Shown: piece after piece, positions 1 to 12,313 of the stretch
Numbering within the stretch: position 1 is the stretch's first letter
Layout: every line of letters begins with the position of its first letter
Assembly (NCBI GenBank): GCA_900708905.1
Contig: CAADRB010000006.1
Coordinates: 2,943,927 to 3,007,926 of the forward strand
Reading direction: 5' to 3'
Length of the DNA stretch: 64,000 nucleotides
DNA from: Hymenolepis diminuta
Taxonomy: Eukaryota; Platyhelminthes; Cestoda; Cyclophyllidea; Hymenolepididae
The notes under the pieces: generated by a model
Database searches by the model: none
The model's input: only the letters and a program-made list of their open reading frames with translations
What the model was told of the DNA's origin: nothing
Position numbers and translations under genes: made by a program

Positions 1-3000
1 AAATGTTAGAAGGAATTCAGTTTGGTAGGTAGATTTTTGTTTTCTTTTTCTCCTACTAAATTTAAATTTCAATCTTATTTAAAGATTACGATTTGATAAT
101 TCAATGGGCTGAAATGTAAGTTCAGCACGTAAGGTATACATGATTTAATTTTTTCCTTTTCAAATTAACTTACACACCAGTTGAAGGGAAGTATTTTTCA
201 ACAATTTTTTCGGGCATAGTATTATCTAGCGGTCTCTGATGAAAAGCTAGCATTCTGTTACTCCTCTCGATAGATTTTAAATAGTATAGTCGAACATTCC
301 GTTTGCCAGATGCACACCGATAAGCTTGGGGTATTGCAGGCATTCATATTGATCGTTATGCCACCAGTCCTCTTAACATGGATATTTCTACGCGAATATA
401 ATGGTGCATTTTCTAATCTTTGATTGCTTTTTTATTTGACTGACAGATTACGCGTGGTTCGATACGGGTTTTATTTATGCAGGAAGATATTTATTGTTTG
501 GATGCCAAGTCTTGAGATGAACCTGTAGAATAAGTGTAGTTTTGCTGAGTTTAAACCATTCCTTATTAGGACACATTAGTAAATAGAAATTTTTTGTCTA
601 TCGTGCGATTCAATCTAAAGGGGCTTGAAATTAATTTATGTTAGATTTGATAGATCGTACCACTTAAGCTGTTCTTGCAACAAATCATTCTCCAAGCCTC
701 ATTTAGATTGCGTTTCTTCCCCTCAGTAACCGCCAGAGCAAGTACAAATTAGGTTCACCTTCTTTCTGTGACTTTTTCATATATACTGAAATTTATTCAC
801 ATGTTCAGTTGTTTCACTTGTCATATCTACCAACTGTAATTTGTGATAGAACTTGATAATCTGGGAGAAATTATGCAAAATAGGGAACTGAAAACTGTTA
901 AGGCTGTTGATGCAATATTTTAGGTGCAGTGGAAACTCCGAGTAATATTAATTTCCAAATGCAAGGGATTACTTACCAATGGACGTTTTATTTAATGCAC
1001 TTTACAATTAACCTCTTATGCTTTAGCTAGGCTTTGGGTAAATCTAGAAGCTTCCTTCTTGGTTGGGCTCTGTAACTTAAAGAAATTTTAGCAATAATAG
1101 AAGAAATAGTTATTAGTATGGGAAAGAAAGACACTGTAGTGGTCCGAAAATTATTTATCAAAGAATAAGTCGTTATATATTCTGGACTGCCAGGTACTAT
1201 TATCGTCTCTAAATGCGCTTAGTAAGCCATTTGGTATCCTTATTTATATACGTCTAATTAGCTAATCTTAATATCAAGCTTAAATATTACTGTTTGGTCT
1301 TAGGTTCCCTATGTCTCCTATGTGTCCACAATATATTGTTTAAATAGTTTTGAAAAGTCGACCGAGGCGTTACTACTTCTACTTTCAAGTGACTTAAGAG
1401 AAAAGCGGATGTATGAGAATTTCCTACTCAAATCTATTTTCTCAAAGGTTATTGCTAGAGGATTATTCGTACTGAGTCACCTTTCCTTTCTGTCTCCAGT
1501 TAGGGTTGGTTTTACTTTTTATATGCGTTATTTATTACGTAAATACATTCACATCATTTTCGGCGGAGATTGTCTTCTCCCGCCGAGCAATAGAAAATGC
1601 CTTAGCGGTTCCTTGTACACCAATATTGTAGCCGTATTTCTGCGCTGTCAAAAGTTAAGGGTTCGATGCCCATCGGTGTACATCCAGTGATGTTGAAATT
1701 TAAGTGTCGTCAATGTTTTCTTTTTTAGGCTCGTGCTATATATGGAGGGTAAATAGTAACAAGTCGGGGATTCGTCCTAAGTTCAGAATCTGGATGTTTG
1801 AATGTCTCATCTATTGATTTTAAGACGACAAATAATTAATATCTCCTAAATTAAATTAAAATATGAAGGACAGCCACCGATACTCGACCAATGAGCATAT
1901 AGGTTAGCTGCATTTCAATTAGATATATAATTACTCGCATCTGCAATAATTAAACGCTTTTAGTGTCTGATAATTACAATTTCATAATCTTCGTACTTGG
2001 GTGTGTTCTAACGATAAAACAGATAGTTTTAAATTTGACTGTTTTAATGAGAAAAATGATACGTGTTAAACGTTCCTCAAGTGATTTCAGCTTAACCCTT
2101 TTTTATTGGCGATGAACTTCCTCCGATCCTCTCTTTGTATAGACTTATATTAACGAATGCGGTTGACTGTTTTAACTTTTGGGTTGTTCCTGAGACGACC
2201 ATTTAAGTCTGTCAGGTCAAATAAATTCGCTATTTCAAGAAAAAAATGAACACCGATTTATCACAAATAGAATGGAAGAAATAAAGAATAAAGGGGGAGA
2301 ATAGTTGGATAGAAGAAGTAAATCAAAGTACGGGAGTCCGACCAAGTTTTGGGGATGTTTCATTACAAAACCAGTGATCTAAGCATTAAAAGAAAACACC
2401 ATTCTTTTCGAAATCAGAAGGCCAACCGTTGAGCGGAGAGCAAGGGTCCAGATAGGAAGAGCAATAACGGATTGGATGGGTAGGAGATAAGCGTCTATGT
2501 GAATGAGTGAAAAAGAACTATGATATAAATGTGAAATTGTTCTCCTCTGATAAGCAGTCAGTAAAAAAACATCGTTTGAAAATTAGGACGGTGAAGACAT
2601 GTGCGTCAGTGTATTCTTCTTTAACTCAATGATTGAAAGAGATCTCTTTCTTACCAAATCTTATACCATAAAGGTGAATGTATATTGTCGTTTTACATTA
2701 CAAAATTATGTTTATAGATCCTAACCCAAAGATCGTTGAGAAAGGACGGCGAAAATTAGATAGGGCTAGTCCGTGTACTGTTCATAATTTTTATGAATTC
2801 CTTTGTCTTTTAATAAAACTCCTTTAGTCTTATCTTTTATGACATTCTGGTTGCTTTAAAAATATTTTCATTCTTTTGTAAATGGTCCTTCAAATATTCA
2901 TATTTGAAATGTTGCCTAAAAGTCACAGTTGGTCACCTTTTTTGTGTTCTGTTAAACTCTTCGTAAAAGCGCTCTATTTTAACGCTTCAAATTTGCGGGT

Positions 3001-3702
3001 AATGTCTTTTTAAAGAGGACTGCGGATAAAGTGAAGAAATCAGTTAAATCTGGGTCGAATAGAAAGTTGGTTTGATTTTGTTCTTATACTAGAACCAATT
3101 GTCTCATTCTCTATTTATTCCTAAAGACGGTTTTGATTTTACTTTGTACACGTGTTTCTCTCCTATGTATTGTCTGTTTTTATTAAAGCCATCAAGCAGT
3201 CCTTTCAATTTTGGTAGGAAGGACATTTCGTGACTTGGTATTCTCGAAGATAAATTATCTTCATATGTCGTGGTTAACAAGTATATCAATGTCTGATAAT
3301 ATCGTAAGGCTGAATTTAATTTTATCTAATTCCAAGCCTCCTTTAATCTAACAGAAGTCTGTCCAAACTCTGTTATAATTCTGAGATACCAGTTGTGCTG
3401 TTAATTTTTATTCTGTTAGTATGCCGGGAAATAATTTTCGATTGGCGATTTACGGTGATCATATGGGCAAACACTGAGAACTTTAATACCGCACAAGCCG
3501 AACTTAATTATAAATTACGGGGTTTCGATTTCCCATCTGAAGTTTTAGTTCATTTTTGGTGTTTTCATTACTCAGGTACGGTAAGTTCTGTTCCACTGTT
3601 ATGTTGCTCTATCTTTTACGAGCTGCTCTCTTCCTCTCTTTTTCATCTGCTCTACCACATTCTGAGATGATTGTCATTTGACGTCTACCGTTGGTGTTGT
3701 AG
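1..3702. other. no gene recognised; upstream or intronic DNA of DLG
   Basis: AT-rich DNA with no exon that I can support. The first recognisable DLG exon opens at 3703 after an acceptor ending in ttgttgtag, so at least the 3' part of this stretch is an intron of that gene. The open frames at 1322-1690 and 3395-3670 read as hydrophobic or random sequence, with no SH3 or PDZ signature. A tRNA-like B-box (gggttcgatgccca) lies near 1658-1671 and may mark a degenerate SINE. Confidence 0.5.
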
Positions 3703-6700
3703 GAACACGGATGTCGCGTACCTATGAGATTGTTCATCCAGTGACACTGAAAATGGCCCGTCCACTGATTATTTTCGGTCCCCTTAAGGAGAGAATCACT
3801 GAGGAACTCCTAAAATCGGAGGAATTTGCCACTTGTATACAACGTAAGTTTCATACATTCTTTGCGTTGAATTTAATATTTTCCATTTGGCTGTCATTTA
3901 TTTCATTCAATTTAGTGTCATGATGAGCCGTTTAATTTTGTTTGTGATATTTTGGTGGTAAAAGTAGAAATATTCCTCTTTCATTCATTGATAAGTTTGA
4001 AAATACTATTGTGAGCCGGTGACGTAGCGGCTAATTGCACGTCTTCCAATGCAGAGCTCTTGAGATATAGATTCATTAGTAAAAAATCAGTGAATTAAAT
4101 GACCAAACATTCAAATTAATACTAGTCCATCGGGGAATAACGGAATGGGAATATCTTTCCTCTGTCAAAGATGAGTATTGGAAGACTCTTCCTTTCTACA
4201 TTACACTAATCACTTTGCAACTTTGAATATGGAGGAAGTGTACTTTTATAAATTTGTACAGGTCATTCAGCGAATTAGAACTGGCTCGTAAAGTACATGA
4301 TTTTGAAAATGCCAAGTTGTTTTGACCTTCATATTCGGAAACACTGAACAGAGCGTGACACTAAATACCTTCAAGAGCGCAAGGTTACGCCGATCACCAC
4401 TCGAAATTAAATATTCACTTTTCAGGATAAACCTAGTTCTTCTCCCTTCTGGTTAATGTTATATTGAAAGCTATGCGTCTCCAGGATTCAAATCGTAAAT
4501 AATTTAATCGAATGCACTGTAACGGGCTTGAGAACGAAATAATAACGGTTTTAAACTGCTAATGCTGGAACTAATGCTAATGTAAAATGGAGCTGTTGCA
4601 ACTCCCTAGTCTTCGATTTCAGCGGGCCATAATCAGTCTTTTTCAAAATAATCATTGTCCAGAAAACTTGGTTAATTTGCAATGACTGACTCACTTTCAG
4701 CATTTTGATGTCTACGTTTCTCAGCAACTTACAATTCAGACCTTCTATTTTAGGATGAATTATTCAAGTAGCGTTTACTCATTTATATAAACACGTGACA
4801 CGTGCATCATAGAGTTTCAAATATCAAGTTTAAGATATGTTTTTTTTAAATTTTATAAAGTATGTTTGTTATTTCCGCTAAAATGTATTGAAATCACTTT
4901 CTTTGTCTTCAGCTAGCTAACCTGAATAGATTCTTTCTTAGCTTTGACAAGTTCTACTCTGATAGGAATAACTTTTTAAACTGGGATGTTTACCTTTACG
5001 AAGGTAAAGTCAGGGCTAATATATGCTGAATTTTCTTCACATATAAGAAATATTGAATATCCTGGGTGCATAGCTGAGGTAGTATGTTCTATACTATCAA
5101 GCACTTCGATATTCAACTTAACCTAAGTAGGTAAAATGCATCAAGTCAATACTTATAAAAAACGTATTTTCGAAATGGTGTTATCAATTACAAAATTATC
5201 AAATATTTCTCCTTGTCAATAATTTTATTTTTATGATTTTCTTTCCTTTACGGGGAATGACACTAAAATCAGTTTTGCTGGTTATGTAACCAAAATTGAA
5301 TTTTTGTTTTAACGATTCTCAGCTCTCCTTTAATCATCATTTCACTCATCCGTTTTAAGTAAAGATCTCTGGAATTCTCTTATCTGTCTTCTCTACTCTG
5401 TCTGTTATTTTGGTGGATATTTGTGATTGTTGGCCTAGAGTTATAACAGGTGCATATTGATTAAGTGCATTTGAAATTATCCAAATGCACTGAAGTTAAA
5501 TTAATAATGGGGGATGGGAAATAGACAATACATCCAAAATTCGTAAGGTTATCTAATAATATCATTTTTTATAGAAGTACTATTTATTCAGTCACAAAAG
5601 AAATTCTTCAGCGTGCACTGGAGTTTAATAGGAGGTTCTGTCGGTGCTGATTACTTTGTTGCAGATAGTTTCTGGAAAGTTATAATTTTACTTTCAAATT
5701 TTCTGTAGGAGATTTGTGCTGAAGAGTACCAGAATAGAAGATTCAAGTTGGTTAACAACATTGGATTTTTCATAGATGTCCTTGATTCCTTTCCATCCCT
5801 TGAAGTCATTAATGAAGCCTAGAAGCAAATGTTTTTTTACTTATTTCCCCAAATGACATGCTTTGAAACCCACTTTGGAGTAAATGCCCAAATTAGGTGA
5901 AACTGGTATATTGTGAAAATTTCAATGAGCATCTCTTGATTAGAGACAATTTTCATTTACTCCATTGCAAAAAAAACAAATTATTTTAATTTGTTTCTCG
6001 TGATTGACAGTTATCTTGTCCTAGCTTAGGATAATGTATAGATCTCCTCTTTGATCCCTTCCCTCTTACTCTTGAATTTATAAATAAAATATTATGGCAT
6101 TTGCGTATAACTATTTGACATTCTCTCGTTACGGGACAAAATTCGGAGTGGTCGAATTCGCACTAAATTATTATATCCTAATTTTCTTAATGCAATAAAA
6201 GGAAAAAACTATCGAGTTTATTTGTCAGTCATTGTACTTATCGTTTCGTTTTCTCGAAATCATCTCATTTTTTATTGGTGAGAGTAGTTTATGGAATGAT
6301 CAGTGTTTTCGTTTAATTATTTGGGAAAACCAACCACCTCAGTCTTTAAGGATGATCGTTTCAGTCGTGATTCTTTACACATAAGCAACTGGCAGTGTCT
6401 GTTTTTTATTAATTAGTTACAAGCTCGAAAAAACGCTACTGTTCTGTTTTTTTTATTTTGCAGAGAAAAGTTAGGTTCATATTGTGCCTGAGTTGGACAG
6501 GTAAATAGATAGATATTAATATTACTTTGGTGTAATAATCTCTGTCTTAAAAAGCAAACATTTCTCGTGTTTGACCGGTGATTTGCCCTTCGTTACTCCT
6601 AAGATCTTCATTATTTATGGCATTCGAGTAAGTTGCATTTTTAATTCTTCCACTTTATCCAGATACCTCAAGACCACCCCAAGATGGCGAAGTGGATGGT

Positions 6701-8250
6701 GTGGACCATCACTTCTACCCTTCCAAGGAAGCCATGCAAGCGGACATCTCCGCAGGCAAATTTGTGGATGTGACGGTACAAAGCGATCACTTCTACGGTA
6801 CTTCTCTCCAGTCCATCCTGGATGTGCTGCAATCTGGACGCATCTGTATCCTTGATGTCAACATTGTCGCCATCTATCGGTTACAGGTATACTTATCTCT
6901 CTGTTCATATAAATTGCTTGATTGTTATGGAGGTCATTTAAGTAGCACTGCACGTCGATTGATGCTCACTAGTATTTGTGACACTGACACCTACGTCAAT
7001 TTCTTACTCTTCTACTCAACTAATTTTAGTAGTGTACCTCTCAGTGTCATCCCTAATATACTATTATGACAAGCAGCAATGGAGAAAAAATTTTGACTCA
7101 TTTATGGGAAGCAACTGAAATCGGGTATATAGATATAAGGGGTAAGGAGTACGGATCGAAAAGAGCTCATTAAAAGAGTCATTTCATTTGACTTTCGGAT
7201 TCAAGCTGTAAAATATTCACTTAATGGGCAAATTATTGGTTTACTTTTCGGATTTCATATTTCACAAATAGTCTCCCTAGATTACGGATCAAATTCGTAT
7301 CCACGATTTTCAGTGCTTATTGAACTACCGTTTAATTGCGATGGTCGGTCTTGTCACTTCAATTCGTTTCCTCTTTCAAATGCCGGAAAAACAGCACGGT
7401 CTTAAGTAGTTTGCATGATCCTTGCGCAGCAGAGATCTCTACTATGTATCGTAATGTTCTACTTTTCCTGGATTTATATATTTTCAGATTCTGAAGCTCT
7501 GAACATTTGGTAACAAAAATGCTGCAGCTCCGAACATTTTCAACCTTATTCAGGTCCCTGTAATGTAATTTAACTGCAGAATTTAACGATTATCCCAAAT
7601 CTATATGTGCATAGTACCTCCTCTAACGATTTCCTTTATGATCTTGAGAAATATCTTTTTGTTAAATCAAAATCTTAAATCGTCGGTGTCGTGGTTAGAA
7701 ATGTTTCAGTGAATCAACAACCTGAACCCTATAAATCGTTTTGTCATTTTAACCGATTAAATCTAAAATATATTTCTATTTCGATTAGACTGTTTTAGTT
7801 GACAGCAAATCGGATCCTTATCTGTTAATGTTTGATATATTTCTACTGAATTCACAGAAGTAATAATTAATTTTTCATTTTCTAGACGGCTTGTCTACAT
7901 CCAATTTCGATTCTCTTCAGACCAGAGACAATAACGCACTGTCGTGGCCTCCAGCGGCGTCTTACTCTTGATCAGGCCCGTAAAGTATACGAATCTTGCA
8001 CTCGTATGGAGTCCGAGTATTGGTACCTTTTCACGGGTAATTACACCTCTCCTTGGGTTTGATTTTCTGAGTTTTATTAGACAAATTTGACGCATTTGAT
8101 ATATCTCTAGCTATACTTGGTCTGGAGTCACTAGATAGTGCAATGGTATCCATTGATCGAGTTCTACAACAACACAGAGGACCCCAAGTCTGGTTGCCGG
8201 CTGATCAGACCCTGAGGAATGTGGAAAAGGAATCTCAAGCGACTTCGTAA
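3703..8250 (+). CDS. DLG: discs-large MAGUK, C-terminal guanylate-kinase-like domain (5'-partial)
   Basis: This is the last part of a discs-large family scaffold protein, which organises junctional and synaptic membrane complexes. Four exons were placed: 3703-3843, 6663-6886, 7886-8036 and 8111-8250 (TAA at 8248-8250). Phases agree across all junctions and give about 217 residues. The first exon reads SRTYEIVHPVTLKMARPLII then FGPLKERI, the DLG-type start of the domain. The second reads HTSRPPQDGEVDGVDHHFY and ends ILDVNIVAIYRLQ. The third has LTLDQARKVYE, and the last has GPQVWLPADQTL, equivalent to the usual DLG C-terminus. The P-loop of true guanylate kinases is replaced by FGPLKERI, which lacks the Walker lysine, so the domain should bind ligands rather than phosphorylate GMP. 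About 14 residues follow the usual family end. SH3 and PDZ exons were not found in the window. Confidence 0.9.
3844..6662 (+). other. DLG intron (2.8 kb)
   Basis: The donor is gtaagt at 3844 and the acceptor is tttatccag before 6663. The intron holds a SINE-like tRNA-derived remnant near 4012-4210 and perfect-stem hairpins at 5464-5491 and 5974-5996. No coding exon is recognised inside it. Confidence 0.75.
4012..4210 (+). repeat. degenerate tRNA-derived SINE-like repeat
   Basis: The start resembles a tRNA gene: a gccggtgacgtagcggctaa A-box-like segment, then a degenerate B-box-like segment ending gattcatt. About 90 nt later it has ggaatatctttcctctgt, which closely resembles cggatatctttcctccgt at the same relative place in the copy on the minus strand near 11060-11235. 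The shared head and body motif suggest one interspersed family inserted in the DLG intron. Family name and boundaries are not determined. Confidence 0.45.
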
Positions 8251-8849
8251 ATCACTAAAGTCCCCTCTCCCAATCACTTCTCATTCCTCCCATCTTTTTG
8301 TTTCCTAAAATAACCACGATTTAAGTTTGTGTGTAGAAGGTATTATTTTGTACTTAAATGGGCCAATTCCTTTCCCTTGCCTCTTGACGATAGTGATAAT
8401 AGTTATTCTCTGAACAATCGCTTCCTCTATCTCCTCCGCTTGTGCATATCATTTTGACAGCAATGTGGATAAAAGCTACTTTTCCTCCCATCTACTCAAA
8501 ATCTCTTCCACAAAACAATTCCTTGTTCTTGTGTGCCTGGGATCTGATGTTTGATGTTGATGATGATTCCTTAGTTTGGCTGTGTGATTGTGGGTTTAAC
8601 AGTCCTGTTCTCTCATTATTAACTGATGAAACTTCGACCAGCACTCTTCCTTACTACAATCACTTGCTCTGATTCATTCCTTCTTTCCCACAACTTTCCA
8701 ATCAAGACTCCATTTTAAGAGTGCGTAAATGACTAGACTGAACAATGATACTCGTGTGTTATCTTTTTTAGGTGGAAATCGGTATGATCTTGATAAACGA
8801 GTCGGTGCTCTTAGACTTGGAGAGAAAAATTTAACAAGATCTTTAATAG

Positions 8850-8990
8850 TTATATGGCAGTATTAACACATCTGGCAGGGCTGGGATTACGGGATCGACT
8901 CCTTTTAGGGTCAATTCACTGACTGAAGGGGACAACTATAATTACTATTAGTGTTCTTACGGAGGAGTTATCCATTCTTTGAGGTGAATA
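8850..8990 (+). repeat. degenerate tRNA-derived SINE-like repeat
   Basis: The segment reads like the 3' two thirds of a tRNA gene: ttaacacatctggcagggct followed by the B-box-like gggatcgactcct. Downstream is a region with ggaggagttatccattcttt, resembling the body of the other SINE-like copies in the window. Boundaries are approximate and no target-site duplication was identified. Confidence 0.45.
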
Positions 8991-11049
8991 TCATTTTCTG
9001 AAGCTGAAGGCTGGAAAACACACTTTTTGGAATTAAATGGGAATTGATTAATTGATACATCCAACTAGATTTATATGTGAGGCTAAATAACAACTTAGCT
9101 TCTGGTTTCTTAATATCTCTTGTATCTAGGCTATCAGTGTCTGATTACATGATGAACTCAATTTTAGACACCCTGACCTGGGTATGATTGCCTGTCCTCT
9201 GACAGTAAAGTATTCCTCTTTTTGTTCCCATATCAATTGTTATTCATAAAATATGCTAAGATGTAGTTTGGGTCTTTGTCCATAGTTCTCAATACGTCAA
9301 ATTACTATCAACCCCGTGTACTTTATTTAATCTGTTTTCGCATGCGAGCATGATATATAAAATCATCAAATAAATATTTAATTAGGGATATTCGGACATA
9401 GTCAATTTCTGCTCAGAAACGGATAAATGTATTTGGTGCCGATGCAATCAGCTTAAGGGATGATACCACTTAGTTTGAATCTGCTATGCTAAATATATCT
9501 TGCCCTGTATCGACTAGCTGTTCTCACCTATTTAAAAGGAAACATGTGCTGGGATAAAACGATCAACCATTTATTCGAATCAGCTGGTAAATAAGGTAAG
9601 AAAATCACGGATTTGAACTCGCCCAGGAACCTATGACCCAAATTCTGACATTTTCACTATTGAATTAAAAGCGGAGGGACTGATGAGTTCAGAATTTCTT
9701 GCTTTTCAACCCTTGACAAATTATTCAAAACCTTGTTGATATATTTTAAAATCCCAACCAATGAGTTGATGTTTTGTTAAGTTTTGTTTTACTTCTCCCT
9801 CTAGTGGAAAGAAACTAAGAGGTGTAGTAGATATTATTTTACAATAGACGGTATCTGATGTATTCACGTAATTCTAGTATTGCTATGGCTATAATTTCTT
9901 TGACCCTTTTAGATAAAGACAGTAAGCCTGATTATTGAGACTGATTGGGCTCTTGTTTCGTCAGTAATTACATCAATAGCAGAATTTCATCCTCAGATAT
10001 AAATTAATATTCTTCTTTTTCATAATTTGTGAATCGTGTTCAAGACACCGCCAGTATTTGATTCAGTCTTCCTCCAGCACGATGTCTTAGAACATATTCT
10101 TTGTTATCAGAATTTAAATCTCTGTCAGCTGTCTACTCTTCACTATACTAATATTAAAATACTAACCTGCCTCTTTAACATGTTGATTTAGCAAATGCAG
10201 AGAAACTGGGTTAATAAGTTGTTCAACTAATTTCCATTTCCGATGCATTTAATCTCTCTCTCTAGATCCCTTTTTCCTCAGTTTCCACTCAGCCGGGCTG
10301 AACCTTTTGGAATCTAATGCAAAGGCGAGCGGAGGAAAAGCCAGCTAACACGTTTCAATCTTTTAACGTGCACATCTCTAGTTTGCCTAAAAGCGCTTTT
10401 AATTAGACACTAATAAGGTAATTGAAGCAAGTTTGAATTGAGGGGTGGGTTGAGGAAAACTGTGAAGGGAGGTAGAGGTAGGGAGGAAGGGTAGCATTTG
10501 GACAGTTGATAATGCATTGCGAGAAGTTGGCTGGTCTATCACACTTTCCGCTTAAATTTTCGTCGCAAAAATAATGAATTAAGTAGTATTAGGTTAGATA
10601 GTCTTCATCGTCGTCAAAGCTTTCTCGCTCTCTAAACTAATTAATTTTTTCCTCCTGCCTGAAATACTGAGCCTGTCATTTCGCGCAGTCTGACGAACTC
10701 TAATAAACTTAAGTGTGTTTTTTGGTAGTTTGTTTGTTTTTACTGAGGTTGATTGAGATAGAGCGCGCGTACAAATGAATATGTGATTAGAGGATAGTTG
10801 TGTTCACACCCGTGTGTTAATTAAACACTTAACACTTACTAACAGTCGAGGGTTGGTGGAGGGGAAAGGTTCTGTACTGCATTTAGACAGCTTAATTGAC
10901 GCGCATTTAATTTAGGATTAATTTATTTATGTTCAAATGAAAAGTGTTAAAACCACTTAGTGCAACTCGGAAATGAAATGTAGTATAAGTATTTCACATT
11001 AACGTTAGGAGTTAGCAACATCTCCACCGTGAAGCCCATTAAGGAAACG

Positions 11050-11235
11050 GAGGAAAGATATCCGGGAATCGCTCTGCTGAGAAACTAGCAATTTTATGTC
11101 TCTTTTGATTACCAGAATTAATCATTGGTATTATTAATCCATAGCGCTTATTACGCATCGGTAGGTATCGAATTTGTGACCTGGGATCTGACAGTTGTAC
11201 ACGCTGGTCGCTGCACTGTCAGTGCATTCAGTAGA
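11050..11235 (-). repeat. degenerate tRNA-derived SINE-like repeat
   Basis: On the minus strand the head is tRNA-like: gtgcagcgaccagcgtgtac as A-box region, then aaattcgatacctac as B-box region. The body continues to cggatatctttcctccgt, matching the copy near 4150. This is one of the clearer tRNA-like heads in the window. Confidence 0.5.
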
Positions 11236-12313
11236 TCTAAGTAGCTTAATAAACATAAATATGTATTTTGTCCGACCAATTGCATGTTGTAAGAAAGTGC
11301 ATTAGGTGATGATGTAACTTAGCGATTTAAGCAATCATTCTTCTAACGATTCTCTCCAAATATCTTGCCTCAATAAATCGGAGTCGTATTGTGAGAACCG
11401 GAAGAGACACTCACAATAAAAGCAGAGTTTAATAACCACTGATCTCTATGCAGTGGGTGAGGTTATCTACCCGTACAAATTACATAAGCACTCAGGAGAA
11501 TGCAAGGGTGTAACATAGCAGTAGCCCTTGGAATGATAAAACGTACACGCTCCTAAATTAGCAGATTTTCGTGATGATTTCAACGACTAATTGAGGCAGA
11601 ACAAAGAAATTTCGAAGACGTGAATAACTGATTCCTCAAAGTTTGAATTTCATCTAATATCAGATCCTCCGAGAGCTAATGAAAGAACATAAACCGAAAT
11701 CTAAGTATATTCTGCATTAAATTCTTTTTTATTCAAAAGTCAACTTAAAATAGTGATGAGAGAGAAATGAATTTGTTGGCGAACAGAAAAATAGAAGGTT
11801 TATCTTATAATAGTTTGAGCTGTCAAGAGAAAATAAATTACTTATAACAGATTGTCCAATAATCATCGCAGCTTCTAAAGGATAAATATTGAAATGAAAT
11901 AAAGGATGTGGTAAGTGTCTGATTGGGTTATATTACAAGAACGTCTAATAACATGAATTAGAACAGAGAATGAGGTTATCCGCTAAGATTTTTTAGATAC
12001 AATAAGGTTTTATATTTTAATGGTAAAATGACGTAATCCACTTGCCCTTATCAGGTTTGGGTTAAGAATTTCATTTTTGCCATTCATTCACAAATATTTT
12101 TTTAGTAATTGTATACCAAGTTAAGTATAGCTAACATATCGTATTTCACTGTAAATGTAAAAATCTAATTCTGATTTCATTGTTAGCAGAATACGACATC
12201 TTAGGTTGTACAAGTTTAGAGATTGGATGGTGCCACTATTCCCAACTTCGGTGCTTCGTATCACTTTGCCGATTCAAGCTGAGATTTGCAGGTTTAACTC
12301 TGACATATATATA

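Larger units (their letters stand above)
8251..12313. other. DLG 3' UTR and intergenic DNA
   Basis: No gene is recognised after the DLG stop codon. An AATAAA at 9369-9374 is a possible but unproven poly(A) signal for DLG. SINE-like remnants sit near 8850-8990 (+) and 11050-11235 (-). The open frame at 8442-8672 has no recognisable product. Confidence 0.5.

Noticed and set aside
1322..1690. A 122-codon frame at the left end.
   Set aside because: No recognisable motif, and it overlaps a tRNA-like repeat motif near its end.
5075..5096. A let-7-like start, tgaggtagta, in a DLG intron.
   Set aside because: Only the first ten bases match let-7. The rest differs and no precursor-length hairpin surrounds it; the local fold is a 6-7 bp stem within the segment itself.
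9595..9680. A B-box-like gcgagttcaaatccgtg on the minus strand.
   Set aside because: No A-box partner or body motif could be aligned, so it was not called as a SINE.
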